Shown here one piece after another: positions 8,473 to 16,203 of a stretch of DNA of 39,881 bases. A program made the position numbers and the translations under genes. Within the stretch, counting starts at the first letter, position 1. Every line of letters starts with the position of its first letter. The stretch comes from an uncultured Lachnospiraceae bacterium (GTDB taxonomy: Bacteria; Bacillota; Clostridia; Lachnospirales; Lachnospiraceae), in the NCBI GenBank assembly GCA_910589385.1, contig CAJUTU010000034.1, positions 1 to 39,881 of the forward strand, given 5' to 3'. Below the pieces are notes generated by a model. That model saw only the letters and a program-made list of their open reading frames with translations, had not been told where the DNA came from and made no database searches.

Positions 8473-9321
8473 TTATATGTATTGATTTAAAAATCCGGCG
8501 CTTACCTGCAACGATCTGATTGGTGATTTGTCTGCCCAGTTTTTATGGCTTTCCAGTATGACCGCCTCCACATTCACATCAAGCGCCTGCCGTATCAGCT
8601 CATCCAGATCCATATTTCCGGTTCCCAGTTCCATGCTGTCGGATTTCAAGATCGGCGTCATGGAAGGGCCTGTCACTTTTGTACCTCTGTCATTTATATG
8701 ATAGAGCTTCATACGCCCACCCAGCTTTTTCATCAGGGTAATCGCTGAAATGCCCGCCTCTGTCGGCCAGTAGGAATCCAGTTCAAAGTTCACACACTCC
8801 GGATCCGTCTCTTCGATCAGGATGTCATAAGCTGTTTTACCCTTTGCGACTTTACGAAATTCACAGTTATGATTATGGTACAACAGCCGGATGCCCGATC
8901 GGGCAAGCGTTTGTCCGCAAGTATTAAGATCCTTGACCAAACCTGCTACCGCCTTCTTGTCAGAATAATCAAATCGATACATACCTGTGATAACAACTTT
9001 ATCTGTACCAAACTCCTGCGCCTCTCTGATCACTGCTGCCGCATCTCTCTTGATACTTCCCAGATCTTCATGCACACTGACCACACAAAGCCCGGCCTGC
9101 GCAAGCATTCCTTTCCAGTCAAAGTTCCCACCCTTACCCACCGGCATTCCTGCTGCTTTTGTCATCATCCTTACCATAAAAGAAGTCGGCCGTATCATAA
9201 AACCATTCAGCTCCAGCCCATCGTATCCGGCGGCCTTGACCGCTTTCAGCGTCTCCAAAGCCTGTGCTTCATTTTTACATACCGTTCCCAGCATAATCTG
9301 CTGCACTGCTTTGACTGCCAT
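8473..9321 (-). CDS. Sugar phosphate isomerase/epimerase-like TIM barrel (AP endonuclease 2 superfamily)
   Basis: A 282-residue TIM barrel of the xylose-isomerase-like/AP-endonuclease-2 family. Metal-ligand positions are visible along the strands: E37 in GLELNG, H84 in VSVHED, H149/H151 in YHNHNCEF, E180 and D182 in FELDSYW, H208 and D211 in YHINDRG, E231 in MELGTGNMD (the GxGxxD loop of this family) and E257 in VILESHKNW. Relatives include inosose dehydratases, hexulose epimerases and the catalytic subunit of gut-bacterial C-glycoside deglycosidases that act on 3-keto sugars. No NAD-dependent sugar oxidase is linked here, so I do not assign that activity. AGGCAGGGGG precedes the ATG. It is the first gene of the glycosidase operon. 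Residues ~41-68 are a Met-rich loop (FMVRMMTKAAGMP). Confidence 0.85.
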   Translation of the reverse strand: MAVKAVQQIMLGTVCKNEAQALETLKAVKAAGYDGLELNGFMIRPTSFMVRMMTKAAGMPVGKGGNFDWKGMLAQAGLCVVSVHEDLGSIKRDAAAVIREAQEFGTDKVVITGMYRFDYSDKKAVAGLVKDLNTCGQTLARSGIRLLYHNHNCEFRKVAKGKTAYDILIEETDPECVNFELDSYWPTEAGISAITLMKKLGGRMKLYHINDRGTKVTGPSMTPILKSDSMELGTGNMDLDELIRQALDVNVEAVILESHKNWADKSPIRSLQVSAGFLNQYI

Positions 9322-9358
9322 AAAACCCCCTGCCTTTCGTAAAATATTCTTTTAAAAG

Positions 9359-9364
9359 ATTATA
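9359..9364 (-). promoter_or_regulatory. -10 element of the glycosidase operon promoter
   Basis: A perfect TATAAT (minus strand) lies 38 bases ahead of the first gene. The spot for the -35 box (near 9382-9387) reads ACGCAG, far from TTGACA. A good -10 with a poor -35 is what an activator-dependent promoter looks like and would fit control by the AraC regulator at 1355. I did not find a convincing AraC half-site pair. Confidence 0.5.
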
Positions 9365-9476
9365 CTTCATCCATTTGTCTTCTGCGTTTTAAAATTCCTG
9401 TTTATGTTTGAAAATTCACTTTTATATTTTGAGTTCATCACTTTACAAATTGATTTGCTTTTTAACATCATAAAAA

Positions 9477-9512
9477 ACAGCATCCTGGACGATCCAAAGC
9501 CAAGGATGCTGT
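9477..9512 (-). terminator. Rho-independent terminator of the ferritin-like gene
   Basis: ACAGCATCCT and AGGATGCTGT form a perfect 10-bp stem (9477-9486 with 9503-9512). On the minus strand it is followed at once by a run of six T. It ends the transcript of the gene at 9574-10122 and insulates the glycosidase operon promoter. Confidence 0.85.
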
Positions 9513-9573
9513 CTTTATATCATTTATAAGTTTCCACAGGACCGCCAATGAATCCTGTAAATATGGACCACCT

Positions 9574-10122
9574 TTACAATTCCTTCAACATCCATTGAAG
9601 CAGCATGATATGATACTCCTCATCCTTGATGATCCTTGCAAGGACAGCGTTAATGCATTCATCCTTTATCATATCCATATGCATCTGATACTGGCGGACC
9701 GCATCTTTTTCCGCGCCAATATCTGCCATGATCATTTTTTGGATATTTTCCGGTATCGTCAGATATTCCGGTGTCCACATCCGGCGGCCTCCGTTTTGAT
9801 ATTTTGCCGTAAAGTCTACATTTCCTCCCAGCAAGCAGATCAGTTCCCCCAGCTTCTGTAAATGCATCATCTCTGCCATCGCAATCCCGAGAAGCGTTTT
9901 TGCGATCGGGCACCTTTCATAGGATAGTCGGTTTTCGTTGTTGATATACTGTGTGATAGCGCTCATTTCTGATACCGAGCCACAGTAATCAATGCTGAGA
10001 AGATTCGCGTATGCCTGGTTTTTTTCCCTCACTTGAAGCGGCGGATATGGCAGGTCCGCCATGATTGGTTTCACGCTCATAAAACTGCAAGAAGCTGTAA
10101 TTGGATTTCTACTTTCTCCCAT
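9574..10122 (-). CDS. Ferritin-like four-helix di-iron/di-manganese protein
   Basis: The 182-residue product has the four-helix-bundle carboxylate metal site pattern: E52 in SVSEMSAITQY, E84 and H87 in AMAEMMH (ExxH), E138 in IGAEKDAVRQY, and E168 and H171 in DEEYH (ExxH). This fits the ferritin/rubrerythrin/manganese-catalase superfamily; there is no rubredoxin domain and no CxxC. A role in peroxide reduction or metal handling is likely, but the exact family is not clear. I take the ATG at 10122 as start because GGAG lies at the right distance before it; that GGAG is itself inside codons 1-2 of a longer in-frame form starting at 10134. It is transcribed alone, with its own -10 and terminator. 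Confidence 0.75.
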   Translation of the reverse strand: MGESRNPITASCSFMSVKPIMADLPYPPLQVREKNQAYANLLSIDYCGSVSEMSAITQYINNENRLSYERCPIAKTLLGIAMAEMMHLQKLGELICLLGGNVDFTAKYQNGGRRMWTPEYLTIPENIQKMIMADIGAEKDAVRQYQMHMDMIKDECINAVLARIIKDEEYHIMLLQWMLKEL

Positions 10123-10156
10123 AAAAGTCTCCATTCTTTACATACCGTTCTATGAT

Positions 10157-10162
10157 ATTATA
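10157..10162 (-). promoter_or_regulatory. -10 element upstream of the ferritin-like gene
   Basis: TATAAT on the minus strand lies 35 bases before the ATG at 10122. No good -35 box is visible at the expected distance, so regulation by an activator is possible. Confidence 0.45.
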
Positions 10163-10222
10163 TGGCAGGAATGGAGATGTGTTCCAGATGACGATAGGAT
10201 TTATACAAACATACCTGGCATT

Positions 10223-11851
10223 TCATACATTGTATTCTTCAATCTTGCAGGTATGTTTTCCCGTCTTTGTACTGTAGTTCAGCCCGATCAAGAGGATTCT
10301 CCCCTTATATCCAAACTTCTTCATAATCTCCGGATAGTGCCTTTCCTTAATCTGTGATACAGCTTTATCCACGCTCTTATCCCACTTCAATTCAATCAGC
10401 AGCGCCGGCTTCGATGCCATTCTTTTTGGCAAGAACAATATATCTGAGTATCCTCTCCCACTGACAAGTTCTTCAAATCGCATATAATGATCAATAGAAG
10501 TAATATATGCCATGATAACTACATGGCGCAGCGCCTGCTCGTCATGATAGTTTTTTGTCGTTGTTTCAGCAAAATGTGCTGATTCAATCAACTTTGCAAC
10601 TGTATCTGAATCCATACTAATGGTCGCATCCAGAAGTTTATCAGACATTTTTACAGCCCTGGCAAGTTCCGTCCTTTTGCCTCCTTTGACAGCTCTGACA
10701 AACTCACCTCTTACCTCTTCATTCGGAATAAATACTTCCCTACAGTCAAAGTCATATGCAAGATAGCCCAAATGTACAAATAAGGTAAAGAGATCATCCC
10801 TGCTTGCAATGGATGTCATATCATTCTGAAAAGCGCCCGGGTCTATCCGGCATCGTTTTCCTCCCAACATTTCTACAATACCGTCTTTAATGCCATATCG
10901 GTCAAGATCAATATAATCGCGCAGCGATTCATAGGTCTCTGTCTTCGTCCAGTAGCTGTCAAATTTTCTTCTCGAAATGAGCTCCATAATGGAATTCGGA
11001 CAGTAGACATGCTGATCATGATCAAACCGGTATCCGTCATACCATTTTTGAGTCTTCCAGAAATCAAGCCCATACTCTTCACAAAGCCTCTGGACTTCTT
11101 CTTCCGTGAACCCAATATAAGGAGCCAGTTCTCCCGGCGCCAGCATCGTGAACTCTCTAAAATCTGTCAACGCAGACTGTGAACCATACTTCTTAATGGG
11201 CAGGATACCTGTCATGTATGCACCTACTATAACCTGAGCAGTCTGACTGCTCTTAAACATACTCCGCAAAAGCTGAATATAAGACTGCTGTAATCCCTTA
11301 TTCTCTTTCGCCTCCCTAAACAACGCATCCCATTCATCAATGATGATAAAGAACTTATTTCCTGTTTCTTCAACAACCTGCATAAGCGCCTTAAATAGTG
11401 ACTTTGTACTGTCACCTATACAGCCTGGATATGTTTTCTTTAATTCCCTGATAACCTCTGCTTGAATATCGCATACTGTCTCTCCAATGTCCTCTGCCAT
11501 AGAGATAAAGGATGTAATATCAAGGAAAAGCACATCATATTTGTTCAAGTTCTCCTCAAAACAGACCCTCTCCCATTTATCTGGAGTTTCCTTTCTCCGC
11601 TCTTCTTCCAAGCCTGCTATTTCAAGTTTCTCAAAAAGTACTTTAGACTCTGCGCCTTTCGAATAATAAGCAGCCAGCATTTTCGCAGCGAACGATTTGC
11701 CAAAACGGCGTGGGCGAGTGGAACAAGTCAGCATATCCGGCGTATTCAAGACACTATTTATATAAGCGATCAACCCTGACTTGTCTACATATTTCTTATA
11801 GTTCAGTACAGCTTCAAATCCATCTGCAGGCGGATTAATATAATAGCCCAT
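10223..11851 (-). CDS. AAA-ATPase/PD-(D/E)XK nuclease-like protein (AAA-ATPase_like family)
   Basis: A 542-residue protein of the family usually annotated 'AAA family ATPase' with AAA-ATPase_like plus PD-(D/E)XK domains. The N terminus has YINPPADGFEAVLNYKKYVDKSGL, then the atypical Walker A STRPRRFGKS (about 44-53) and Walker B FFIIIDEWDAL. The C-terminal part carries the nuclease-like core ALLIELKWDKSVDKAVSQI, near residue 490, where ExK supplies the expected acidic and lysine residues. Cellular role is not established; these proteins are abundant, often multi-copy, in Bacteroidetes and Clostridia and are suspected of mobile-element or defence functions. The gene stands alone under its own promoter. 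AAAGGAG lies 12 bases before the ATG, somewhat far. Confidence 0.85.
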   Translation of the reverse strand: MGYYINPPADGFEAVLNYKKYVDKSGLIAYINSVLNTPDMLTCSTRPRRFGKSFAAKMLAAYYSKGAESKVLFEKLEIAGLEEERRKETPDKWERVCFEENLNKYDVLFLDITSFISMAEDIGETVCDIQAEVIRELKKTYPGCIGDSTKSLFKALMQVVEETGNKFFIIIDEWDALFREAKENKGLQQSYIQLLRSMFKSSQTAQVIVGAYMTGILPIKKYGSQSALTDFREFTMLAPGELAPYIGFTEEEVQRLCEEYGLDFWKTQKWYDGYRFDHDQHVYCPNSIMELISRRKFDSYWTKTETYESLRDYIDLDRYGIKDGIVEMLGGKRCRIDPGAFQNDMTSIASRDDLFTLFVHLGYLAYDFDCREVFIPNEEVRGEFVRAVKGGKRTELARAVKMSDKLLDATISMDSDTVAKLIESAHFAETTTKNYHDEQALRHVVIMAYITSIDHYMRFEELVSGRGYSDILFLPKRMASKPALLIELKWDKSVDKAVSQIKERHYPEIMKKFGYKGRILLIGLNYSTKTGKHTCKIEEYNV

Positions 11852-11921
11852 CCTATCGTCACACTCCTTTCCACCTGTGAATATTGATCCTTTTTACCCT
11901 ATCCACAGGACTTATGTTTCT

Positions 11922-11950
11922 ATCATATCAGACGTTTATACATAATTCAA
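11922..11950 (-). promoter_or_regulatory. Promoter of the AAA-ATPase/nuclease gene
   Basis: On the minus strand TTGAAT (11945-11950) and TATGAT (11922-11927) are 17 bases apart, and a TGA before TATGAT forms an extended -10. The leader is about 65 bases. Confidence 0.7.
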
Positions 11951-11977
11951 TAATGGGCGTCCTGAATTGATTTTTTA

Positions 11978-12006
11978 TTGACAAACGCCCGGCAAAACGT
12001 CATACT
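11978..12006 (+). promoter_or_regulatory. Promoter of the PHP-domain gene
   Basis: A consensus TTGACA at 11978-11983 and CATACT at 12001-12006 have 17-base spacing. It diverges from the ATPase promoter, only 28 bases away. The transcript would carry a leader of about 100 bases. Confidence 0.7.
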
Positions 12007-12112
12007 AACAATCAAAGAAATCTTTTTATACAAACGCAGAGGCACTGGAAAGCTGTTTACATATGTTTTTTTTATTTCCAGTCTTCACTTGAAAAAGAAA
12101 GGCGGCCACACC

Positions 12113-12829
12113 ATGTCTTCTATCCTGTTTGACATCCACACACATACCATCGCAAGCGGCCACGGCTCCACAGCGACGATCACAGATATGGCAAAAGCAG
12201 CGGCTGCGCACGGCCTGAAATTGCTGGGAATCTCCGACCATGGCCCGGCTACACCAGGAGGCGGAAAACCCTCTTATTTCCGAAGCCTCGCCCATGCCCC
12301 GAAGAAACGGCTGGGCGTAGAGATGCTGTACGGCGCAGAAGCAAATATATTAGATAATGAGGGAACGCTGGATCTGGAAAACGATATACTGGAACATCTG
12401 GACTATGTCATCGCCAGCATCCACAAGCCTGTAAAAAAGCCCGGCACGATTGAGGAAAATACAGCGGCCTATATTGCTGCCATGAAAAATCCATATGTCT
12501 GTATCATCGGGCACTGCGACGATGTAAAATATCCGGTAGATTATCCTGCCGTCGTACAGGCGGCTATGGAACATCATGTACTTCTGGAGATCAACAATAG
12601 CTCCTTAAGCCCCGAAGGATACCGTGGAGACACCAGATATAACGATCTGATGATCTTAAATCTGTGTATGCATTACCACTACCCGGTCATTTTAGCAAGT
12701 GACAGCCACGGCCCGGGACACGTGGGAGATGTTTCCTGCGCCCTGGAACTGGCAAAAAAGGCAGAGCTGCCGGAACAACTCATTTTGAATTACTCTGCCC
12801 GGGAACTAAAATGCTTTCTCAGCCGATAA
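12113..12829 (+). CDS. PHP-domain phosphoesterase/phosphatase (YcdX-like)
   Basis: A 238-residue metal-dependent PHP enzyme. Motifs in order: DIHTHT with H9 and H11, GISDHG, GAEAN with the metal-ligand Glu, ASIHKP, GHCDDVKYPVDY and ASDSHGPGHVGD. The set matches the trinuclear-zinc phosphatases related to YcdX and to histidinol-phosphate phosphatases. No polymerase or histidine-pathway gene is nearby, so I leave the substrate open. The frame is open further left, but the ATG at 12113 follows GAAAGGCGG and begins exactly at the conserved domain. Confidence 0.85.
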   Translation: MSSILFDIHTHTIASGHGSTATITDMAKAAAAHGLKLLGISDHGPATPGGGKPSYFRSLAHAPKKRLGVEMLYGAEANILDNEGTLDLENDILEHLDYVIASIHKPVKKPGTIEENTAAYIAAMKNPYVCIIGHCDDVKYPVDYPAVVQAAMEHHVLLEINNSSLSPEGYRGDTRYNDLMILNLCMHYHYPVILASDSHGPGHVGDVSCALELAKKAELPEQLILNYSARELKCFLSR

Positions 12830-12910
12830 ATAACAGCCAGATATCCCCGCAAAACGGATGGATTCTATCATACAATTTTCTACGTCATTCAAATTTTTTA
12901 CTCCAAAGAA

Positions 12911-12939
12911 TTGACTTCCCATTATTTTCCTGCTATAGT
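12911..12939 (+). promoter_or_regulatory. Promoter of the marR-adh-aldh operon
   Basis: TTGACT (12911-12916) and TATAGT (12934-12939) are 17 bases apart with an extended -10 (TGC before TATAGT). This is one of the best promoters in the window. Confidence 0.85.
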
Positions 12940-12952
12940 CTATGAGGTTATA

Positions 12953-12970
12953 ATGTTGATTTCTCAACAT
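12953..12970 (+). promoter_or_regulatory. Probable MarR operator (inverted repeat)
   Basis: ATGTTGA and TCAACAT form a perfect 7-bp inverted repeat around TTTC. It starts about eight bases after the expected transcription start. Length, symmetry and place fit a MarR-family operator by which the regulator encoded next represses its own operon. Confidence 0.65.
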
Positions 12971-13038
12971 CTTGCGTGCCCGGCATCTGGCTGCTGCCTG
13001 CTTTGCCGGCCCGGTCACATTGTGAAAACGAGGTTCTT

Positions 13039-13491
13039 ATGATTCAACGATTTGAAAAGTTTACCACCGGAATCACCCGGATTTATAAAAGCATCCAAAA
13101 AATCAAGAAATATAACATGAGCTCGCTTGGGCTTAAAGGAACTCATGTCATGTGCCTTCACTACCTGAGCCGTCATCCTGAAGGGCTCACCGCCACAAAG
13201 CTCTGTCAGCTCTGCAGCGAAGACAAAGCCGGGATCTCCCGGATCCTGGCGGATCTGAAACATAAAAAACTAATCCGCTATGAGCAGGAAGAGAACAGAA
13301 AAAAATACCGTACAAAAGCAGTCCTCACCAAAGACGGGCTGAATGAGTCGCGGAAATTAACAAAGCTCATCCTACGCGCTGTGGATGCCGGCGGAAAGGG
13401 GCTTGCTGAAAAAGAATTAGACATTTTTTATCGTGCTTTATTTATCATTGCGGACAATCTGGAGCAGGTCTGCCTAGAAATGAATCAATGA
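13039..13491 (+). CDS. MarR-family transcriptional regulator
   Basis: A 150-residue winged-helix protein: the helical N terminus (RFEKFTTGITRIYKSIQKIKKYN) for dimerisation, then LKGTHVMCLHYLSRHPEGLTATKLCQLCSEDKAGISRILADLKHKKLIRYE, in which the recognition helix (EDKAGISRILADL) and the wing (EENRKKYRTKAVLTKDG) are clear. I start at the ATG at 13039, where the family homology begins; the ribosome site is weak (GAGGT). The stop overlaps or abuts the alcohol dehydrogenase gene, so it is the first gene of an aldehyde/alcohol operon and probably its repressor, acting at the inverted repeat at 12953-12970. The inducer is unknown; several cysteines (in CQLC) might be redox-sensitive, which is a guess. 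Confidence 0.88.
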   Translation: MIQRFEKFTTGITRIYKSIQKIKKYNMSSLGLKGTHVMCLHYLSRHPEGLTATKLCQLCSEDKAGISRILADLKHKKLIRYEQEENRKKYRTKAVLTKDGLNESRKLTKLILRAVDAGGKGLAEKELDIFYRALFIIADNLEQVCLEMNQ

Positions 13492-13511
13492 ATGAAAGGA
13501 CAAGAGACAAC

Positions 13512-14711
13512 ATGAATCTACTAAGAAAACTTTATTGCAGAACATTCCAAAATATATTGAAAGTTTCCATCCCTTTTCTTCCCTACCGGACTCCAAAAGT
13601 CGTGGGAAGCGTAAAGGCCCTCCCCGAATTCATTAAAAAGAAGAAATGTACGAATGTATTGGTCATCACGGATAAAAGCATTGTAGAACTCGGCCTTGTC
13701 AAACGTCTGGAAAAGGCGCTCGCTTATCATGGGATCCCTTATACGATCTACGATGGAACCGTTGCAAATCCTACCACGGCAAACGTGGAATCAGCGGCCG
13801 CACTCTATCTGGAAAAAGGCTGTGACGCCTTGATCGGGTTCGGCGGCGGCTCCAGTATGGATTGCGCGAAGGGTGTGGGCATCCGCATTGCGAAGCCGCA
13901 AAAGCCGCTCTCCAAAATGAAAGGGATCTTGAAAGTACATACCAGGCTTCCCCTGCTCATCGCAGTTCCTACAACAGCAGGAACCGGAAGCGAGACGACT
14001 CTGGCCGCAGTCATTACCGATGCGGTGACCCGGCACAAATATGCGATCAATGATTTTCCTTTGATCCCACGTTTTGCCGTGCTTGACCCCAAGGTGACCG
14101 TAAGCCTTCCAAAATCTATTACCTCCACGACCGGCATGGACGCGCTCACTCATGCGGTAGAAGCCTATATCGGAAATTCTACCACAAGGGCGACACAAAA
14201 AGAGGCCCTTCTGGCGGTAAAGCTGATCTTTGAAAATATTGACGCCGCGTATAATGAAGGCAGCAACATTGATGCCAGAAGGAATATGCTCCATGCATCT
14301 TTTTATGCAGGTTGCGCTTTCACAAAGTCTTATGTCGGATATGTACATGCCGTGGCACATTCCCTGGGCGGGGAATACAATGTCCCCCACGGCCTGGCAA
14401 ATGCTGTTTTACTGCCATTCGTACTGGAGGCTTATGGAACATGTATCCACAAAAAGCTGTATCGTCTGGCGCTTGCCGCAGGGCTTGTAGAAAAGGGAAC
14501 CCCTTATGATGAAGCTGCGCAGATTTTTATAGATGCTGTCAAAGATATGAAAAAACGTTTTGAGATCGGGGATACCATAGCAGAGCTTAAAGAAGAAGAT
14601 ATTCCAAAACTGGCCCATTATGCAGACAAAGAAGCAAATCCGCTCTATCCTGTGCCTAAATTGATGGATGCCGCAGAACTGGAGCAGTTTTACTATATGA
14701 TATTGGAATGA
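13512..14711 (+). CDS. Iron-containing alcohol dehydrogenase
   Basis: A 399-residue group III (Fe-dependent) alcohol dehydrogenase converting alcohols and aldehydes with NAD(P)H. The dinucleotide motif GGGSSMD is at 111-117, and TTAGTGSE near 154-161. The four metal ligands keep family spacing: D210 and H214 in GMDALTHAVEAY, H279 in YVHAVAHSLGG and H293 in VPHGLANAV. I prefer the ATG at 13512, 11 bases after AAAGGA; the ATG at 13488 overlaps the MarR stop as ATGA and would add eight residues. It lies in one operon with an aldehyde dehydrogenase, so the pair could carry an alcohol to an acid or detoxify aldehydes. The substrate cannot be told from sequence. Confidence 0.9.
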   Translation: MNLLRKLYCRTFQNILKVSIPFLPYRTPKVVGSVKALPEFIKKKKCTNVLVITDKSIVELGLVKRLEKALAYHGIPYTIYDGTVANPTTANVESAAALYLEKGCDALIGFGGGSSMDCAKGVGIRIAKPQKPLSKMKGILKVHTRLPLLIAVPTTAGTGSETTLAAVITDAVTRHKYAINDFPLIPRFAVLDPKVTVSLPKSITSTTGMDALTHAVEAYIGNSTTRATQKEALLAVKLIFENIDAAYNEGSNIDARRNMLHASFYAGCAFTKSYVGYVHAVAHSLGGEYNVPHGLANAVLLPFVLEAYGTCIHKKLYRLALAAGLVEKGTPYDEAAQIFIDAVKDMKKRFEIGDTIAELKEEDIPKLAHYADKEANPLYPVPKLMDAAELEQFYYMILE

Positions 14712-14744
14712 ACCTAATTTAACATAGAAACGGAGAACTTAACC

Positions 14745-16124
14745 ATGACAGAGACAGAGATCAAAAAAATCGTACAAAAACACCGTACTTATTTTTATAC
14801 TGGCGCGACCTTAAATGTATCTTACAGAATCCATGTCCTTAAAAAGTTAAAATCCTGCATTTTAAATAAAGAGGAAAAAATCCATAAGGCTCTGAAAAAG
14901 GATTTGGGAAAGAGCGGATTTGAAAGCTATATGTGTGAGACCGGGCTGGTGCTCAGCGAGATCAGCTATATGCTGAAACATATCCATGCTTATGCAAAGG
15001 AGAAAACCGTCTGGACTCCGCTGGCTCAGTTCGCGTCCCGGAGTTACAAAAAGCCTTCCCCCTATGGCGTCGTGCTGATCATGAGCCCGTGGAACTATCC
15101 CTTTTTGCTGACGCTGGATCCTCTTGTAGATGCCATCGCTGCCGGGAATACCGTCGTGCTCAAGCCCAGCGCATACTCTCCCCACACAAGCGAAATCATC
15201 CGTGAAATCATCGAGGAATGCTTTGACGAAAAATATGTATCCGTAGTCACAGGGGGACGCGCAGAAAATGCCTGCCTCCTAAACGAACATTTTGATTATA
15301 TCTTCTTTACCGGAAGCCAGGCTGTAGGCAGAGAAGTCATGAAAAAGGCGTCGGAGCATCTCACGCCTGTCACGCTGGAACTGGGTGGAAAAAGCCCCTG
15401 CATCATCGAAAAAAGCGCAAATATCAAGCTGGCCGCTAAGCGGGTGGTGTTTGGGAAATATCTGAATTGCGGACAGACCTGTGTGGCGCCCGACTATATT
15501 TACTGTGACCGTACCGTAAAAGACAAATTTATCAAGGAAGTCAAACGTCAGATTCAAAAACAGTATGGAAAACAGCCCCTGCAGAATCCCAATTACGGGA
15601 AGATCATCAACGAAAAACATTTTAACAGGATTTTAGGACTGATCGACCCTGATAAAGTGGTTTTCGGCGGAACAGTCAATCGAAATGGTTTACAGATAGA
15701 ACCCACTGTCATGGATAACGTTACATTTGGCGACGCTGTCATGCAGGAAGAAATCTTCGGTCCGCTGATGCCTGTCCTGACGTATGATACCATAGACGAG
15801 GCAATCCGTAATATCAATGCCCTCCCCCATCCGTTGGCGCTCTATATTTTCACTGAAGATAAAGAAATTGCCCAAAAAGCCGTGTCCCGGTGCGGATTCG
15901 GAGGCGGATGCATCAACGATACGATCATCCATCTTGCGACCAGTGAGATGGGATTCGGGGGATTCGGAGAAAGCGGAATGGGCTCTTATCATGGAAAAGA
16001 CGGATTTGACACCTTTTCTCACTATAAAAGCATCGTAGACAAAAAAACATGGCTGGATCTTCCCATGCGCTATCAGCCCTACAAGAATTTACATCAAAAG
16101 CTGGTCCGGATGTTTTTAAAATAG
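14745..16124 (+). CDS. Aldehyde dehydrogenase, class-3-like
   Basis: The 459-residue NAD(P)-dependent aldehyde dehydrogenase should oxidise aldehydes to acids. It shows SPWNYP with N117, FFTGS (187-191), the general base E212 in LELGGKSP and the catalytic C246 in NCGQTCVAP. The C-terminal GFGGFGESGMGSYHGKDGFDTFSHYKS is the usual ALDH end. Its length, near 460 residues and without the longer N-terminal arm, matches the class 3 (fatty/aromatic aldehyde) type. GGAGA lies about ten bases before the ATG. It follows the alcohol dehydrogenase by 33 bases and ends at a strong terminator, so it closes the MarR operon. Confidence 0.92.
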   Translation: MTETEIKKIVQKHRTYFYTGATLNVSYRIHVLKKLKSCILNKEEKIHKALKKDLGKSGFESYMCETGLVLSEISYMLKHIHAYAKEKTVWTPLAQFASRSYKKPSPYGVVLIMSPWNYPFLLTLDPLVDAIAAGNTVVLKPSAYSPHTSEIIREIIEECFDEKYVSVVTGGRAENACLLNEHFDYIFFTGSQAVGREVMKKASEHLTPVTLELGGKSPCIIEKSANIKLAAKRVVFGKYLNCGQTCVAPDYIYCDRTVKDKFIKEVKRQIQKQYGKQPLQNPNYGKIINEKHFNRILGLIDPDKVVFGGTVNRNGLQIEPTVMDNVTFGDAVMQEEIFGPLMPVLTYDTIDEAIRNINALPHPLALYIFTEDKEIAQKAVSRCGFGGGCINDTIIHLATSEMGFGGFGESGMGSYHGKDGFDTFSHYKSIVDKKTWLDLPMRYQPYKNLHQKLVRMFLK

Positions 16125-16162
16125 GATACTGTTTCCGGAAAAATCAGCATACCAAAAAGCAA

Positions 16163-16188
16163 GGGATACCACACTTCTGCGGTATCCC
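16163..16188. terminator. Bidirectional rho-independent terminator
   Basis: GGGATACC and GGTATCCC form a perfect 8-bp stem with a ten-base loop. On the plus strand it is followed by CTGTTTTTTT (end of the ALDH operon); on the minus strand by TTGCTTTTTGG, serving the chemoreceptor gene. Confidence 0.88.
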
Positions 16189-16203
16189 CTGTTTTTTTCT
16201 GAT

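Noticed and set aside
8473..9321. C-glycoside deglycosidase subunit
   Set aside because: Fold and metal ligands fit, but there is no small partner subunit and no sugar oxidoreductase nearby; kept only as a possibility.
2802..9355. Several long plus-strand frames opposite the glycosidase operon
   Set aside because: All overlap well-supported minus-strand enzymes, lack ribosome sites and have compositions typical of antisense shadows.
11955..11990. GGGCGT...ACGCCC inverted repeat as terminator or operator
   Set aside because: Short arms, long interval, and it overlaps the PHP promoter's spacer; could be chance.
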